A stretch of DNA of 64,000 bases from Bacteriovoracaceae bacterium. GTDB lineage: Bacteria > Bdellovibrionota > Bacteriovoracia > Bacteriovoracales > Bacteriovoracaceae. Shown here one piece after another: positions 25,549-33,141 of this stretch. Below the pieces are notes generated by a model, which saw nothing but the letters and a program-made list of their open reading frames with translations, did not search any database and was not told the origin of the DNA. The stretch is from NCBI GenBank assembly GCA_023701435.1, contig JAMPXB010000004.1, forward strand, positions 62,001 through 126,000. The letters run 5' to 3'. Numbering within the stretch: position 1 is the stretch's first letter; the number at the start of each line of letters is the position of its first letter. Both the position numbers and the translations under genes were made by a program.

Positions 25549-26844
25549 TTAAGCCCTAGCGTAACTGATAATGATTCCTAAAAGAGTACAAGTTCCTAGG
25601 ATAGTGAAGAGCCCCTTCTTGAATTTAAATTGCAATATCAGAGCTATAAGGCAGATGCCTGTTGCAAAAAGATCAATTGAACTCCAAACCGGATATTCAA
25701 ATTCCAGCCAATAGGCATTAACTTGTTCGGACTGAAGGAATAAGGCTTTTAATACAAACCATACCGAAAGATTGAAAATGACTCCAACCACAGAAGCGGT
25801 GATTGCCTGTAGAGAGTCAGATAAAATTTTCTGGCCCCGAATATATTCAATGTAGGGAGCAAAAGTAAAAATCCACAAGAAGCAGGGAGCGAAGGTCATC
25901 CATGTTGTGAGGACTGACCCTATGAAGGCTGCCACATAGGGCGAACTGACATCAGGAAAACGATAGGCACCCATAAAGCCAACAAACTGAACGGTTTGAA
26001 TAAGTGGGCCAGGTGTGGTTTCCGCCATGGCCAGACCATCGAGCATTTCTGTTCCAAGTAACCATCCATAAACTTCGACTGCTTTTTGGGCCACATAACT
26101 TAGGGCCGCGTATGCTCCCCCGAATGTCACCATCGACATCTTACTAAAGAATATATTCAGAGTATGAAAAGTGGAGTCCTCACCAAAAATAACCAAAGTA
26201 AGGAGGAGAGGGGCCATCCAGACCATCAGCCACACAGCAATGGTTCTTAAAGTCTGAGCAAAAGACGGACGAGGCAGAGCACCCAAATCTGTTATGAGTT
26301 CATGATGGGCATAAAACTTTCCATAGAGGATGCCCACAATAGCAGAAAAAACGACCACGATGGGAAATGAAAGATTGAAGAAGAACAACGCCACGAAGGC
26401 CAAAATGGCCATGCTCCAATAAAATCTGTTCCGAAGAGACTTCTTTGAAATCCTATAAAGTGCGGCCGAAACAATGGCGATAATTGCCGGCTTCATTCCG
26501 TAAAAGAGCCCTTGTACAAAGGGAACATCATTAAAAATCACATAGAAGTAGGATAATAAAAGAATTGAAAGAAAACCTGGCAGAATAAAGAGGCCCCCGG
26601 CAATCAGCCCGCCCCTCCATTTGTTCATGAGCCAACCCATATAGGTCGCCAATTGCTGGGCTTCGGGGCCCGGTAAAAGCATGCAAAAATTCAAAGCGTG
26701 AAGAAAGCGCTCCTCAGATATTAGTTTTTTGTCTTCCACCACTAATTTATGAATAACTGCGATCTGACCGGCCGGTCCACCAAAACTGTGGGCGGCCACA
26801 TGGGACCATACTTTCCATTGCTCTTTAGTTGAGATTTTTTGCAT
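25549..26844 (-). CDS. chrA: Chromate transporter ChrA, two-domain form
   Basis: A 431-residue CHR-family membrane protein made of two homologous halves. The first carries the family motif SFGGPAGQIAVIHK and PGPEAQQLATYMGW. The second carries TFGGAYAALSYVAQKAV and AETTPGPLIQTVQFVGF. ChrA proteins export chromate; some members may transport other anions. The ATG at 26844 is used; an earlier in-frame TTG at 26874 lacks support. It follows the BON-domain gene by 26 bases on the same strand. Confidence 0.92.
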   Translation of the reverse strand: MQKISTKEQWKVWSHVAAHSFGGPAGQIAVIHKLVVEDKKLISEERFLHALNFCMLLPGPEAQQLATYMGWLMNKWRGGLIAGGLFILPGFLSILLLSYFYVIFNDVPFVQGLFYGMKPAIIAIVSAALYRISKKSLRNRFYWSMAILAFVALFFFNLSFPIVVVFSAIVGILYGKFYAHHELITDLGALPRPSFAQTLRTIAVWLMVWMAPLLLTLVIFGEDSTFHTLNIFFSKMSMVTFGGAYAALSYVAQKAVEVYGWLLGTEMLDGLAMAETTPGPLIQTVQFVGFMGAYRFPDVSSPYVAAFIGSVLTTWMTFAPCFLWIFTFAPYIEYIRGQKILSDSLQAITASVVGVIFNLSVWFVLKALFLQSEQVNAYWLEFEYPVWSSIDLFATGICLIALILQFKFKKGLFTILGTCTLLGIIISYARA

Positions 26845-26870
26845 GAAACGATTATAACCAAACAAGGCAG

Positions 26871-27176
26871 TCAAATCAAAGAATCAAATCCTTTATCCAG
26901 CTCTATAAAACTCACAACATCCTCTACTCCATTCACATTTTCCACCAAGGCGGTGATCAAAGCTCGGCTTTGCTCGCTGTCTACAGTTCCTGTCAGTGAA
27001 ACAAAATGGTCCTTGACCGAAACACGGACTTTTGAGGAATCAATTTCTACATGTTTGTGTAAGAGTTCAAGAATAGCCTCACGCAAAAGAAGATCATCAC
27101 GATTACATTCACCAGATAACTCACCAAGATTGTCATCACCTGAGAGAGCGCTGTGTTTGTTTCTTAGACTTCCCAT
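26871..27176 (-). CDS. BON-domain protein
   Basis: A 101-residue protein with one BON domain (about residues 30-95: REAILELLHKH, VRVSVKDHFVSLTGTVDS, ALVENVNGVEDVVSFIEL). There is no signal peptide, so it should be cytoplasmic, whereas most BON proteins are periplasmic and membrane-associated. AGGAGGTGACC precedes the ATG. Probably co-transcribed with chrA. Function unknown. Confidence 0.85.
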   Translation of the reverse strand: MGSLRNKHSALSGDDNLGELSGECNRDDLLLREAILELLHKHVEIDSSKVRVSVKDHFVSLTGTVDSEQSRALITALVENVNGVEDVVSFIELDKGFDSLI

Positions 27177-27250
27177 AGGTCACCTCCTGACAGTATGAAA
27201 GCAGGAATGGTGCCAATCATCATTTTTCTGCTTCGCGCATTGAGGCACGA

Positions 27251-27291
27251 ATAAAGTCCACAATGACTTTATGAATAGGCCGAACTATAAA
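27251..27291 (+). promoter_or_regulatory. Promoter with overlapping 22-bp inverted repeat before the sensor kinase
   Basis: ATAAAGTC (27251-27258) and GACTTTAT (27265-27272) are perfect 8-base arms around CACAAT. ATGACT (27263-27268) and TATAAA (27286-27291) stand 17 bases apart like -35 and -10 boxes, so the second arm of the repeat covers the -35 box, as an operator would. The predicted start site is within a few bases of the ATG at 27300, which has no ribosome-binding site. Confidence 0.5.
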
Positions 27292-27299
27292 GTACGCGC

Positions 27300-29150
27300 A
27301 TGAAAAAGCTCTTTGGCTTAATAACTCTATCAGTCATTTCCATCCTCTACAACTGTATTGCTGTGGCCGCCGCTCCTAAAGTTCTGGTCATGCATTCCTA
27401 TTCCCAGGGTTACCCATGGACCAAATCACAAATGACAGGGATTCAGGAGACTTTTGAAAAGTTTTATCCTGACGTAGAACTGGCCGTTGAGTACATGGAC
27501 TGGAAAAATTATCCGGACGAGGTGAATCTTCGTTTTCAAAAAGAAAAAATCTTTTATAAGTACGCAAAGAAAAACTACGACCTGGTCATCGTCACTGACA
27601 ACGTCGCCCTCGATCTCATCCTCTCGCTCAGAAAAGAATTATTCCCTAATGCTTCGATCATCTTCAGCGGCATCAATCACTTCAAAGACTCTATGCTTGA
27701 GGGAGAAGAGAAAATTGGCGGCATCATCGAGAATGTGGATTACGAGCACACAATTGAACTGATGCTAAATGTGCATCCGGAAACAAAGCAAATTGCCGTT
27801 ATCCTGGATTCCACGCAGATAAGCCAGGAACTCCTGATTGAACTGAAGGAAATTATCCCTCGCTGGAAAAATAAGATCGATTTTAAAATACTCCATGATC
27901 TAACCATGGAAAATGTCTTAACTGAAGTAAGCAAGCTTCCTAAAGACGCCCTTCTTTTAAGCACTAATTTTAGTATAGATAAAAAGAGAAGGATTTATAA
28001 GCAGCGACAGGCCCTGCGAATTTTCAGTGAAAGAAGTCCGGTACCCGTCTATGGTCTTTGGGGAGTGCAATTAGGCTATGGTATTGTGGGAGGCTGGTTA
28101 CTGGATGGAAAGCTTCACGGAAAAGTGGCCGCAGAACTGGCCTTAAAGTCACTAAAGGGTGAGGAAATACCCGTCATAAAGCTTAGTCTTTCCCGCTTGG
28201 TCTTCGACTACAAGCAATTGAAGCGCTTTAATATATCGCTGGATGATATTCCTGATAATGCAGAAGTCATCAATCATCCCTTGTCGCTTTTCAGAAAATA
28301 TCGGCTTCAAATTTTTTTTATTGCACTGATTATAGGAATCTTAATCATTTTAAACTTATTTTTAATGGCCACGATCCGAAGAAGAAAACTGGCGGAAGAA
28401 GAAAGAGACCTGCTGCTCATTGAAGAAAAGAAGGCACGACAAAGTGCTGAAGAGGCAGTTAAGGCCCGGGAAACTTTTATCGCCATCGCCGCCCATGAAC
28501 TGCGCACCCCTCTTACTGTCCTCACTCTCCAACTGCAATTGTTACTGCGGATTGCACAGGGTGAAACAAAAAAAGCTTCTACAGAAGAAGAAACTATTCA
28601 ATCACTCTTCAGGGCCGAAACACAAACCAAGCGCCTAAAATCCCTTATTGAAGATTTAATCTATGTTGCTCAAGAAAATCCAGGACAGATGCGACTCGAC
28701 CTTGAAGAAACGAACCTAAGGGAGATTATCAAAAAAGTTGAAGATTCTTTTGAAAATATGCTCACTGCCAGCGAATCAAAATTAATTATTCAGATTGATG
28801 GAGTTTGCAAGGGTCTTTGGGACAGCAATAAGCTGGAAAAGCTCATTGGCAACCTGCTTAGTAATGCCATTAAATTTGGAAACCAGAGACCGATCGAACT
28901 TTTGGTCAAAGCTGAAAAAAAAGGTATTGTCCTTAAAGTTAAGGATCAGGGTATCGGCATCTATAGGGAAGATCAGGCGCGTATATTTGAAAAATTCGGT
29001 AGGGCCGTGTCGGAACTAAACTTCGGCGGCTTTGGTCTGGGACTTTATATTTCACAACTGATCACTGAGGCCCATAAAGGTACCATTAAAGTGGAAAGCG
29101 AACCGGGAATCGGTTCTGTCTTTACTGTCTTTCTTCCCTACCGCCCTTAG
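27300..29150 (+). CDS. Sensor histidine kinase with periplasmic substrate-binding-like sensor domain
   Basis: A 616-residue orphan kinase. Order: signal peptide (1-25); a periplasmic domain like ABC-transporter substrate-binding proteins (about 27-325: KVLVMHSYSQGYPWTKSQ, DNVALDLI, ALLLSTNFS); a membrane helix (335-357); a coiled linker; the phosphoacceptor H399 in AAHELRTPLTVL; and a HATPase with SNAIKFG, GIGIYREDQARIFEKFG and GGFGLGLYIS. It probably senses a small ligand directly. No response regulator lies beside it. A promoter with an operator-like repeat lies just upstream and the mRNA may be nearly leaderless. The 3' end overlaps the CDF gene by 4 bases. Confidence 0.9.
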   Translation: MKKLFGLITLSVISILYNCIAVAAAPKVLVMHSYSQGYPWTKSQMTGIQETFEKFYPDVELAVEYMDWKNYPDEVNLRFQKEKIFYKYAKKNYDLVIVTDNVALDLILSLRKELFPNASIIFSGINHFKDSMLEGEEKIGGIIENVDYEHTIELMLNVHPETKQIAVILDSTQISQELLIELKEIIPRWKNKIDFKILHDLTMENVLTEVSKLPKDALLLSTNFSIDKKRRIYKQRQALRIFSERSPVPVYGLWGVQLGYGIVGGWLLDGKLHGKVAAELALKSLKGEEIPVIKLSLSRLVFDYKQLKRFNISLDDIPDNAEVINHPLSLFRKYRLQIFFIALIIGILIILNLFLMATIRRRKLAEEERDLLLIEEKKARQSAEEAVKARETFIAIAAHELRTPLTVLTLQLQLLLRIAQGETKKASTEEETIQSLFRAETQTKRLKSLIEDLIYVAQENPGQMRLDLEETNLREIIKKVEDSFENMLTASESKLIIQIDGVCKGLWDSNKLEKLIGNLLSNAIKFGNQRPIELLVKAEKKGIVLKVKDQGIGIYREDQARIFEKFGRAVSELNFGGFGLGLYISQLITEAHKGTIKVESEPGIGSVFTVFLPYRP

Positions 29151-30049
29151 GCTTTCTTGATTTCGGCCACCAATGAGCACTCCTTGCCCTCAAATTGGAT
29201 ATTGGAGTAGAGCACATTTTCTTCCCGAAAAAAGGCTTCAATCTCTTCCCGCAGAATGTCCAAATCATTAATCGTTGTATTCAGGGACACTCGCACATGC
29301 AAAGAGAGATTGAACTTTGATTCATCAATAGACCATCCTCGAACCATGTGAACATCTTCAACATGATCCAGGCCCAAAATTTTGGTCTTGAGCTCTTCTA
29401 CTTTAAGTCCTTCAGGAAATTTTTGAAGCAAGATAGATCCAATATTCTTAAAGTTGGCAAAGACACCTTTTAAAATAATAAATGAGATAAAAATAGATAA
29501 CACCGCATCCAGGACAAACCAAGGTTTAAACAACAAGACGATACTGACTACCAGGACTGCGGCCCATCCCAGAATGTCTTCCAGTAAATGAATCATGATC
29601 ATTCTTGTATTGAGACTATTTTCTTTTTTAAGCTTGAAAGCCGCTAAACCATTAACAGCAATTCCTAGCAAGGAAAACCAGATCATCCCTGAAGCTTCCA
29701 ATGGTTCAGGATTTTTTATCCTCTGGACTGCTTCAAATAAAACATAAATGGTACCACCTAGTAGAACCAATCCATTAATCAGAGCTGCCAGCACAGAAAA
29801 CCGACGATAGCCGAATGTGAAAGTTGCATCTTCTTCTCTATGGCTGAACTTTTCTGCAAAATAGGAAAACAAAAGAGTCAAGCTATCACCAAGATCATGA
29901 ATGGCATCGGACTTAATAGCGACACTATTGGTGTAGATCCCACCAATGAATTCAATCACAGCAAATCCTGCATTCAAGAAGAAGGCAGTCATAATCGCCT
30001 TTCCCCCTAGGGAATCGCCATGATGATGATGATGATGAGAATGGGCCAT
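29147..30049 (-). CDS. Cation diffusion facilitator (zinc/cobalt efflux)
   Basis: A 300-residue CDF transporter. The start is His-rich (MAHSHHHHHHGDSLGG), followed by six membrane helices. The metal site is in helix II (HDLGDSLTLL) and helix V (HLLEDILGWAAV), giving H-x3-D and H/L-x3-D pairs. A cytoplasmic C-terminal domain has DHVEDVHMVRGW. It exports Zn2+ or related divalent ions in exchange for protons. The upstream intergenic region, shared with ompW, holds an FNR-type site. Confidence 0.92.
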   Translation of the reverse strand: MAHSHHHHHHGDSLGGKAIMTAFFLNAGFAVIEFIGGIYTNSVAIKSDAIHDLGDSLTLLFSYFAEKFSHREEDATFTFGYRRFSVLAALINGLVLLGGTIYVLFEAVQRIKNPEPLEASGMIWFSLLGIAVNGLAAFKLKKENSLNTRMIMIHLLEDILGWAAVLVVSIVLLFKPWFVLDAVLSIFISFIILKGVFANFKNIGSILLQKFPEGLKVEELKTKILGLDHVEDVHMVRGWSIDESKFNLSLHVRVSLNTTINDLDILREEIEAFFREENVLYSNIQFEGKECSLVAEIKKA

Positions 30050-30092
30050 AGGTTCCTCTTGTTTAAATCATATCACCTAGACGTTATTTTGG

Positions 30093-30106
30093 ATGATAAA
30101 AATCAC
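30093..30106. promoter_or_regulatory. Candidate FNR-type box between CDF and ompW
   Basis: ATGAT-AAAA-ATCAC matches the TGAT-N4-ATCA core of the FNR consensus (TTGAT-N4-ATCAA). It is centred about 83 bases before the ompW ATG and about 50 before the CDF start. The FNR-like protein at 46699-47400 has a matching recognition helix. Confidence 0.45.
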
Positions 30107-30182
30107 CTCTGTTCCTGATTCAAATAATTACCTCTCCATTTTAAATGACTAATATCAATTCATATTTACTAAGGAGTAAATA

Positions 30183-30803
30183 ATGAAAACAAGAATCAGT
30201 AGTTTGTTAGTGGGTAGCTGTCTTCTTCTCTCATCTGTCTCGGCCATGAGTGCAGATATGATGGTTAGGATGAGAGCGATTAATGTGATGCCGGACGAGT
30301 CAGGCACACCGTCGATTATTGGAGGCGACGTTAATCTAAATAATGACTCAGTTCCAGAAATCGATTTCTCTTATTTCTTTAACAAAAACTTTGCGATGGA
30401 ATTAATTCTCGCAACAACAACACATAAAGCTTCGGCCAGCAATACGGCCCTAAATAACCTGGATCTGGGAGATGTTTCATTACTTCCTCCAACTCTGACT
30501 GCTCAATACCACCACGAGTTTGGCAAATTTAAGCCATACCTAGGGGCAGGTCTGAATTACACTATTTTCTATGGTGCTGACTCTGGTGTTGCTAAAAGCG
30601 TGACTTACGACAACAGCCTTGGCTACGCTCTTCAAGTAGGTGGTGATTACGAGATTGCAGAAAACACCTATATTAACTTTGATATTAAGAAATTGTATCT
30701 CTCAACTGATGTTCACGTTTCAACATATGCTAACGGCAGCGTAGATGCCGAAGTCGATATTGATCCAGTGATTGTTGGTTTGGGTCTTGGATATAGATTC
30801 TAA
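30183..30803 (+). CDS. ompW: OmpW family outer-membrane protein
   Basis: A 206-residue beta-barrel protein with a signal peptide (cleavage near SAMSA-DMM). It has the OmpW features: RMRAINVMPDES near the start, the barrel strands PEIDFSYFFNKNFAMEL, LLPPTLTAQYHHEFGKFKPYLGAGLNYT, and the terminal aromatic VIVGLGLGYRF expected for outer-membrane assembly. OmpW forms a narrow hydrophobic channel for small molecules; in E. coli it responds to oxygen and FNR, which fits the nearby box. AAGGAG precedes the ATG, and a terminator follows the gene. Confidence 0.93.
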   Translation: MKTRISSLLVGSCLLLSSVSAMSADMMVRMRAINVMPDESGTPSIIGGDVNLNNDSVPEIDFSYFFNKNFAMELILATTTHKASASNTALNNLDLGDVSLLPPTLTAQYHHEFGKFKPYLGAGLNYTIFYGADSGVAKSVTYDNSLGYALQVGGDYEIAENTYINFDIKKLYLSTDVHVSTYANGSVDAEVDIDPVIVGLGLGYRF

Positions 30804-30812
30804 TTAAGGGGA

Positions 30813-30858
30813 CGACCAAACGAACCTGCTTGACAGTTGGTCGCTCTCTTTTTTTTTA
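30813..30858 (+). terminator. Terminator after ompW
   Basis: CGACCAA (30813-30819) and TTGGTCG (30837-30843) form a 7-bp stem with a 17-base loop, then CTCTC and a run of T's. The T-run reaches the end of the convergent gene at 30856. Confidence 0.6.
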
Positions 30859-31254
30859 CCAACGATCTAAATGGCAGACCGTTCTTGAATTCCAGCACTG
30901 CTCTTCAACACAGAATTTTCTCTCAATAATGGCACTAGAATTTTCAAAAATCAGACTCATCGTAACGATACCATCGTTTTCCTCAAAGGAAGGCCGAGAA
31001 ACCTTAAAGGACTTATCACTTGCTCCAAATGACAACTGAGGCTCTACCAGGAACTTATTCACCCTTGGGGCCAGCATTTCGACCATGACCGCCCCACCCA
31101 GACGGCGATAAAAATCCACTGAGCACTTCAGACCAGCATCATTAACACCATGGTGATCATATAAAGGGATATAATTTTTGAGGGCCTCGACCGCATTAGC
31201 AGCGGCCAAAGTAGGAAATGAAACGAGTAGGCAAAGAAGTAAGATATTTTTCAT
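30856..31254 (-). CDS. Small exported protein of unknown function
   Basis: No family recognised. A 132-residue product with a signal peptide (LLLCLLVSFPTLAAA), cleavage near ANA. The mature part has four cysteines (in KCSVDFY, FCVEEQCWNS and VCHLDRW), suggesting two disulfides in the periplasm. It belongs to a same-strand run of exported-protein genes (30856-32925), each with its own gap, and is probably the last gene of that run. Confidence 0.72.
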   Translation of the reverse strand: MKNILLLCLLVSFPTLAAANAVEALKNYIPLYDHHGVNDAGLKCSVDFYRRLGGAVMVEMLAPRVNKFLVEPQLSFGASDKSFKVSRPSFEENDGIVTMSLIFENSSAIIERKFCVEEQCWNSRTVCHLDRW

Positions 31255-31294
31255 GAATTAATTCTAGAAAAATAATTCAAGGGAGTAAAGGCGA

Positions 31295-31522
31295 CTAGCC
31301 CTTCCCTGCTTCAAGAACATTCTTGAATCTTAAATCTTTGATCTCTATATAGACTTGATTGGTTCTCTGAGAATTAAGGCGCCACTTCTCTTTATCCTCT
31401 GATGACAGGCCGCTTTTCCGACTGGCAAATTCCTTATGCTCAGCTTTTAATTGGGACAGTTCCTTTTTAAGGGACTCCATCTTTTTCTTATCTTCCTGGC
31501 TTAAAAATTGACCGTCTTCCAT
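31295..31522 (-). CDS. Small charged coiled-coil protein
   Basis: A 75-residue, highly charged, helix-forming protein (KKKMESLKKELSQLKAEHKE, then KWRLNSQRTNQVYIEIKDLR) with no export signal. Heptad-like spacing of leucines and charged residues suggests a short coiled coil. AAAGGGA stands 6 bases before the ATG. No known family; a dimerising cytoplasmic protein is a guess. Confidence 0.55.
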   Translation of the reverse strand: MEDGQFLSQEDKKKMESLKKELSQLKAEHKEFASRKSGLSSEDKEKWRLNSQRTNQVYIEIKDLRFKNVLEAGKG

Positions 31523-31579
31523 AGGATTCCCTTTTGATTTTCGACTTCTATATCAAAAATCCGGGTCCTTTAACATCAA

Positions 31580-32236
31580 TTATTTGAAAAACCAGCAGCC
31601 CGGACGGGGAAGACCTCTCCAACCGGCCATTAAGGTATCTAAACGGCACTGGATTTGTGGATACCCATAGTTAGTTCTGGTCACTCTGCTATCATCACAA
31701 CTATCGAGCTTAGGCTCCGCCTCTCTGGTTACCTGGGCATAAATCTTAGTTAAATTTAGGGCCGCATCCATAAAACTTCTATCATCCAGATCAAAAGTCC
31801 TGGCACAAAAAGAAGTCGAGTAGTAATCGGCCTGACCTTCAGTTGAAGACCAGCCATTTCTTGATTTTAAAGGAGGGCCACCTAATAAGTGACCCAATTC
31901 ATGACAAAGAAGTAACGTGAAAGTATCCGGAGTCATCAAAGGATGACCCAGCATCCCACCCCAAACAGAAACCACAATATCAGTGTCATTTTTAATTATT
32001 TCAGCGTTAATGCGAGGATTGTTGGGCTCCAGATTAATAATAAATTCCTGGCCTTGAGGGAGGTCTCTTACAATCTGTGATTCAAATTCGGTAGCAGCTT
32101 GCTCAATACCTTTAATGTCGATATTAAGGCTTGGAGTTGTGAACAGTGACTTATTATTTAAGACTGGGGAGTCGGGCAGACAAGCTGCCTGAACTCCCCA
32201 TGATGAAAAAATTATACCTATTAAAAGGAACTTCAT
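31580..32236 (-). CDS. Exported zinc metalloprotease-like protein (HExxH ... E)
   Basis: A 218-residue secreted protein with a signal peptide (cleavage near VQA-ACL). It has the zinc signature H112-E113-L-G-H116 in LLLCHELGHLLGG, and a downstream STEGQADYYS in which E133 is a good third zinc ligand, as in gluzincin-type proteases. Six or more cysteines in the mature part suggest disulfides. It overlaps the upstream exported-protein gene by 4 bases (ATGA). A periplasmic or secreted peptidase is likely; its substrate is unknown. In a predatory lineage, prey-envelope digestion would be one possibility, but nothing in the sequence shows this. Confidence 0.8.
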   Translation of the reverse strand: MKFLLIGIIFSSWGVQAACLPDSPVLNNKSLFTTPSLNIDIKGIEQAATEFESQIVRDLPQGQEFIINLEPNNPRINAEIIKNDTDIVVSVWGGMLGHPLMTPDTFTLLLCHELGHLLGGPPLKSRNGWSSTEGQADYYSTSFCARTFDLDDRSFMDAALNLTKIYAQVTREAEPKLDSCDDSRVTRTNYGYPQIQCRLDTLMAGWRGLPRPGCWFFK

Positions 32237-32925
32237 TTCACAGCACCAAAGTCCAAGATAGTGTTAAACGACTTACCATCCATAGTTCTAACATAAATAA
32301 GAGGTTCTTTCGATTTAAGGACCGATAAGTCTAATTTAACCGGGAAAGAAACCGGGATAAACTTCATCGGACAAAAATTAGAAACCTGCTTCATAATAGG
32401 AAGAATAGATAGAGTATCCTTCCCGTTACTAATTACTTCTACTTTCTCCAGCTCAATACAAGGGCTGTAGCGCCAACCGCGAAGCATATATTGGTCAGGA
32501 CCAACTTTTTCTAAATTATCGATCGCGGCATAAAGATGGTCATCAACAGAGTTGGAACTGGCCTCTGCGATAGTCAGTTTATCTTCCAAAGTTTCATTGA
32601 CAGTAATTTGATAATCGCCACCCTGAAGGTTACCCACGGAGACCACTTCTTTGAAAGGCACGGCCATATCCGGACAAGCCTTTTTTTCATCAGAAGTCAG
32701 GGCAGTTACCTCAACTTTGATCCGGTCTTCAACCACATCGACCATCACAGTGTTTCTTGAATAACATGGATTAGGAAAATGACCAGTTACCACAACTTCT
32801 ACAGTGTCATTGCTATCAAACCCCTGTGGAACATAAAGATGTTTCACTGGCGCCAGACCAATACTTGGTGCAGCAAATGCCATGGGTGAAAGAAAAAGAG
32901 CTGTAAGAAATAAAGACTTGTTCAT
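32233..32925 (-). CDS. Exported protein of unknown function, partner of the metalloprotease
   Basis: No family recognised. A 230-residue product with a signal peptide (LFLTALFLSPMAFA-APS). The mature part is beta-rich and carries cysteines at NPCYSRN, KKACPDM, YSPCIEL and NFCPMKF. It shares a 4-base overlap with the downstream metalloprotease gene, so the two are translated together and probably act together, for example as a carrier or inhibitor. GGAGG stands 8 bases before the ATG. An FNR-type palindrome lies about 80 bases upstream. Confidence 0.72.
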   Translation of the reverse strand: MNKSLFLTALFLSPMAFAAPSIGLAPVKHLYVPQGFDSNDTVEVVVTGHFPNPCYSRNTVMVDVVEDRIKVEVTALTSDEKKACPDMAVPFKEVVSVGNLQGGDYQITVNETLEDKLTIAEASSNSVDDHLYAAIDNLEKVGPDQYMLRGWRYSPCIELEKVEVISNGKDTLSILPIMKQVSNFCPMKFIPVSFPVKLDLSVLKSKEPLIYVRTMDGKSFNTILDFGAVK

Positions 32926-32994
32926 AAGGCCTCCTGTTTATTGATACCAAAATATAACGAGCGAATTAATGTGAAACTGAGAAGAGCTGCTTTT

Positions 32995-33016
32995 AAATAT
33001 GATAAGGATCATATTT
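32995..33016. promoter_or_regulatory. Perfect 22-bp palindrome with FNR-type core
   Basis: AAATATGAT and ATCATATTT are perfect 9-base arms around AAGG, containing TGAT-N4-ATCA. It is centred about 80 bases before the start of the exported-protein gene at 32925 and is the strongest FNR-type site in the window. Confidence 0.5.
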
Positions 33017-33095
33017 CCAAAACGCTTGTATCAGATATTGCGTTCAGAAGGATGGATAACGTAATCTCAATTTTAATGAAGAGCTGTGCACAAAT

Positions 33096-33131
33096 GGGTT
33101 ATCGATTAGCACGTTTGTGAATCGATAACCC
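33096..33131 (-). terminator. 12-bp perfect stem after dabB
   Basis: GGGTTATCGATT (33096-33107) and AATCGATAACCC (33120-33131) pair perfectly around a 12-base loop, 11 bases after the dabB stop. The trailing bases are only weakly T-rich. Probable end of the carbon-uptake operon. Confidence 0.6.
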
Positions 33132-33141
33132 AAGATTAAAA

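Noticed and set aside
30850-31039. Plus-strand open frame after ompW
   Set aside because: It lies on the antisense of the exported-protein gene at 30856-31254 and includes the ompW terminator T-run.
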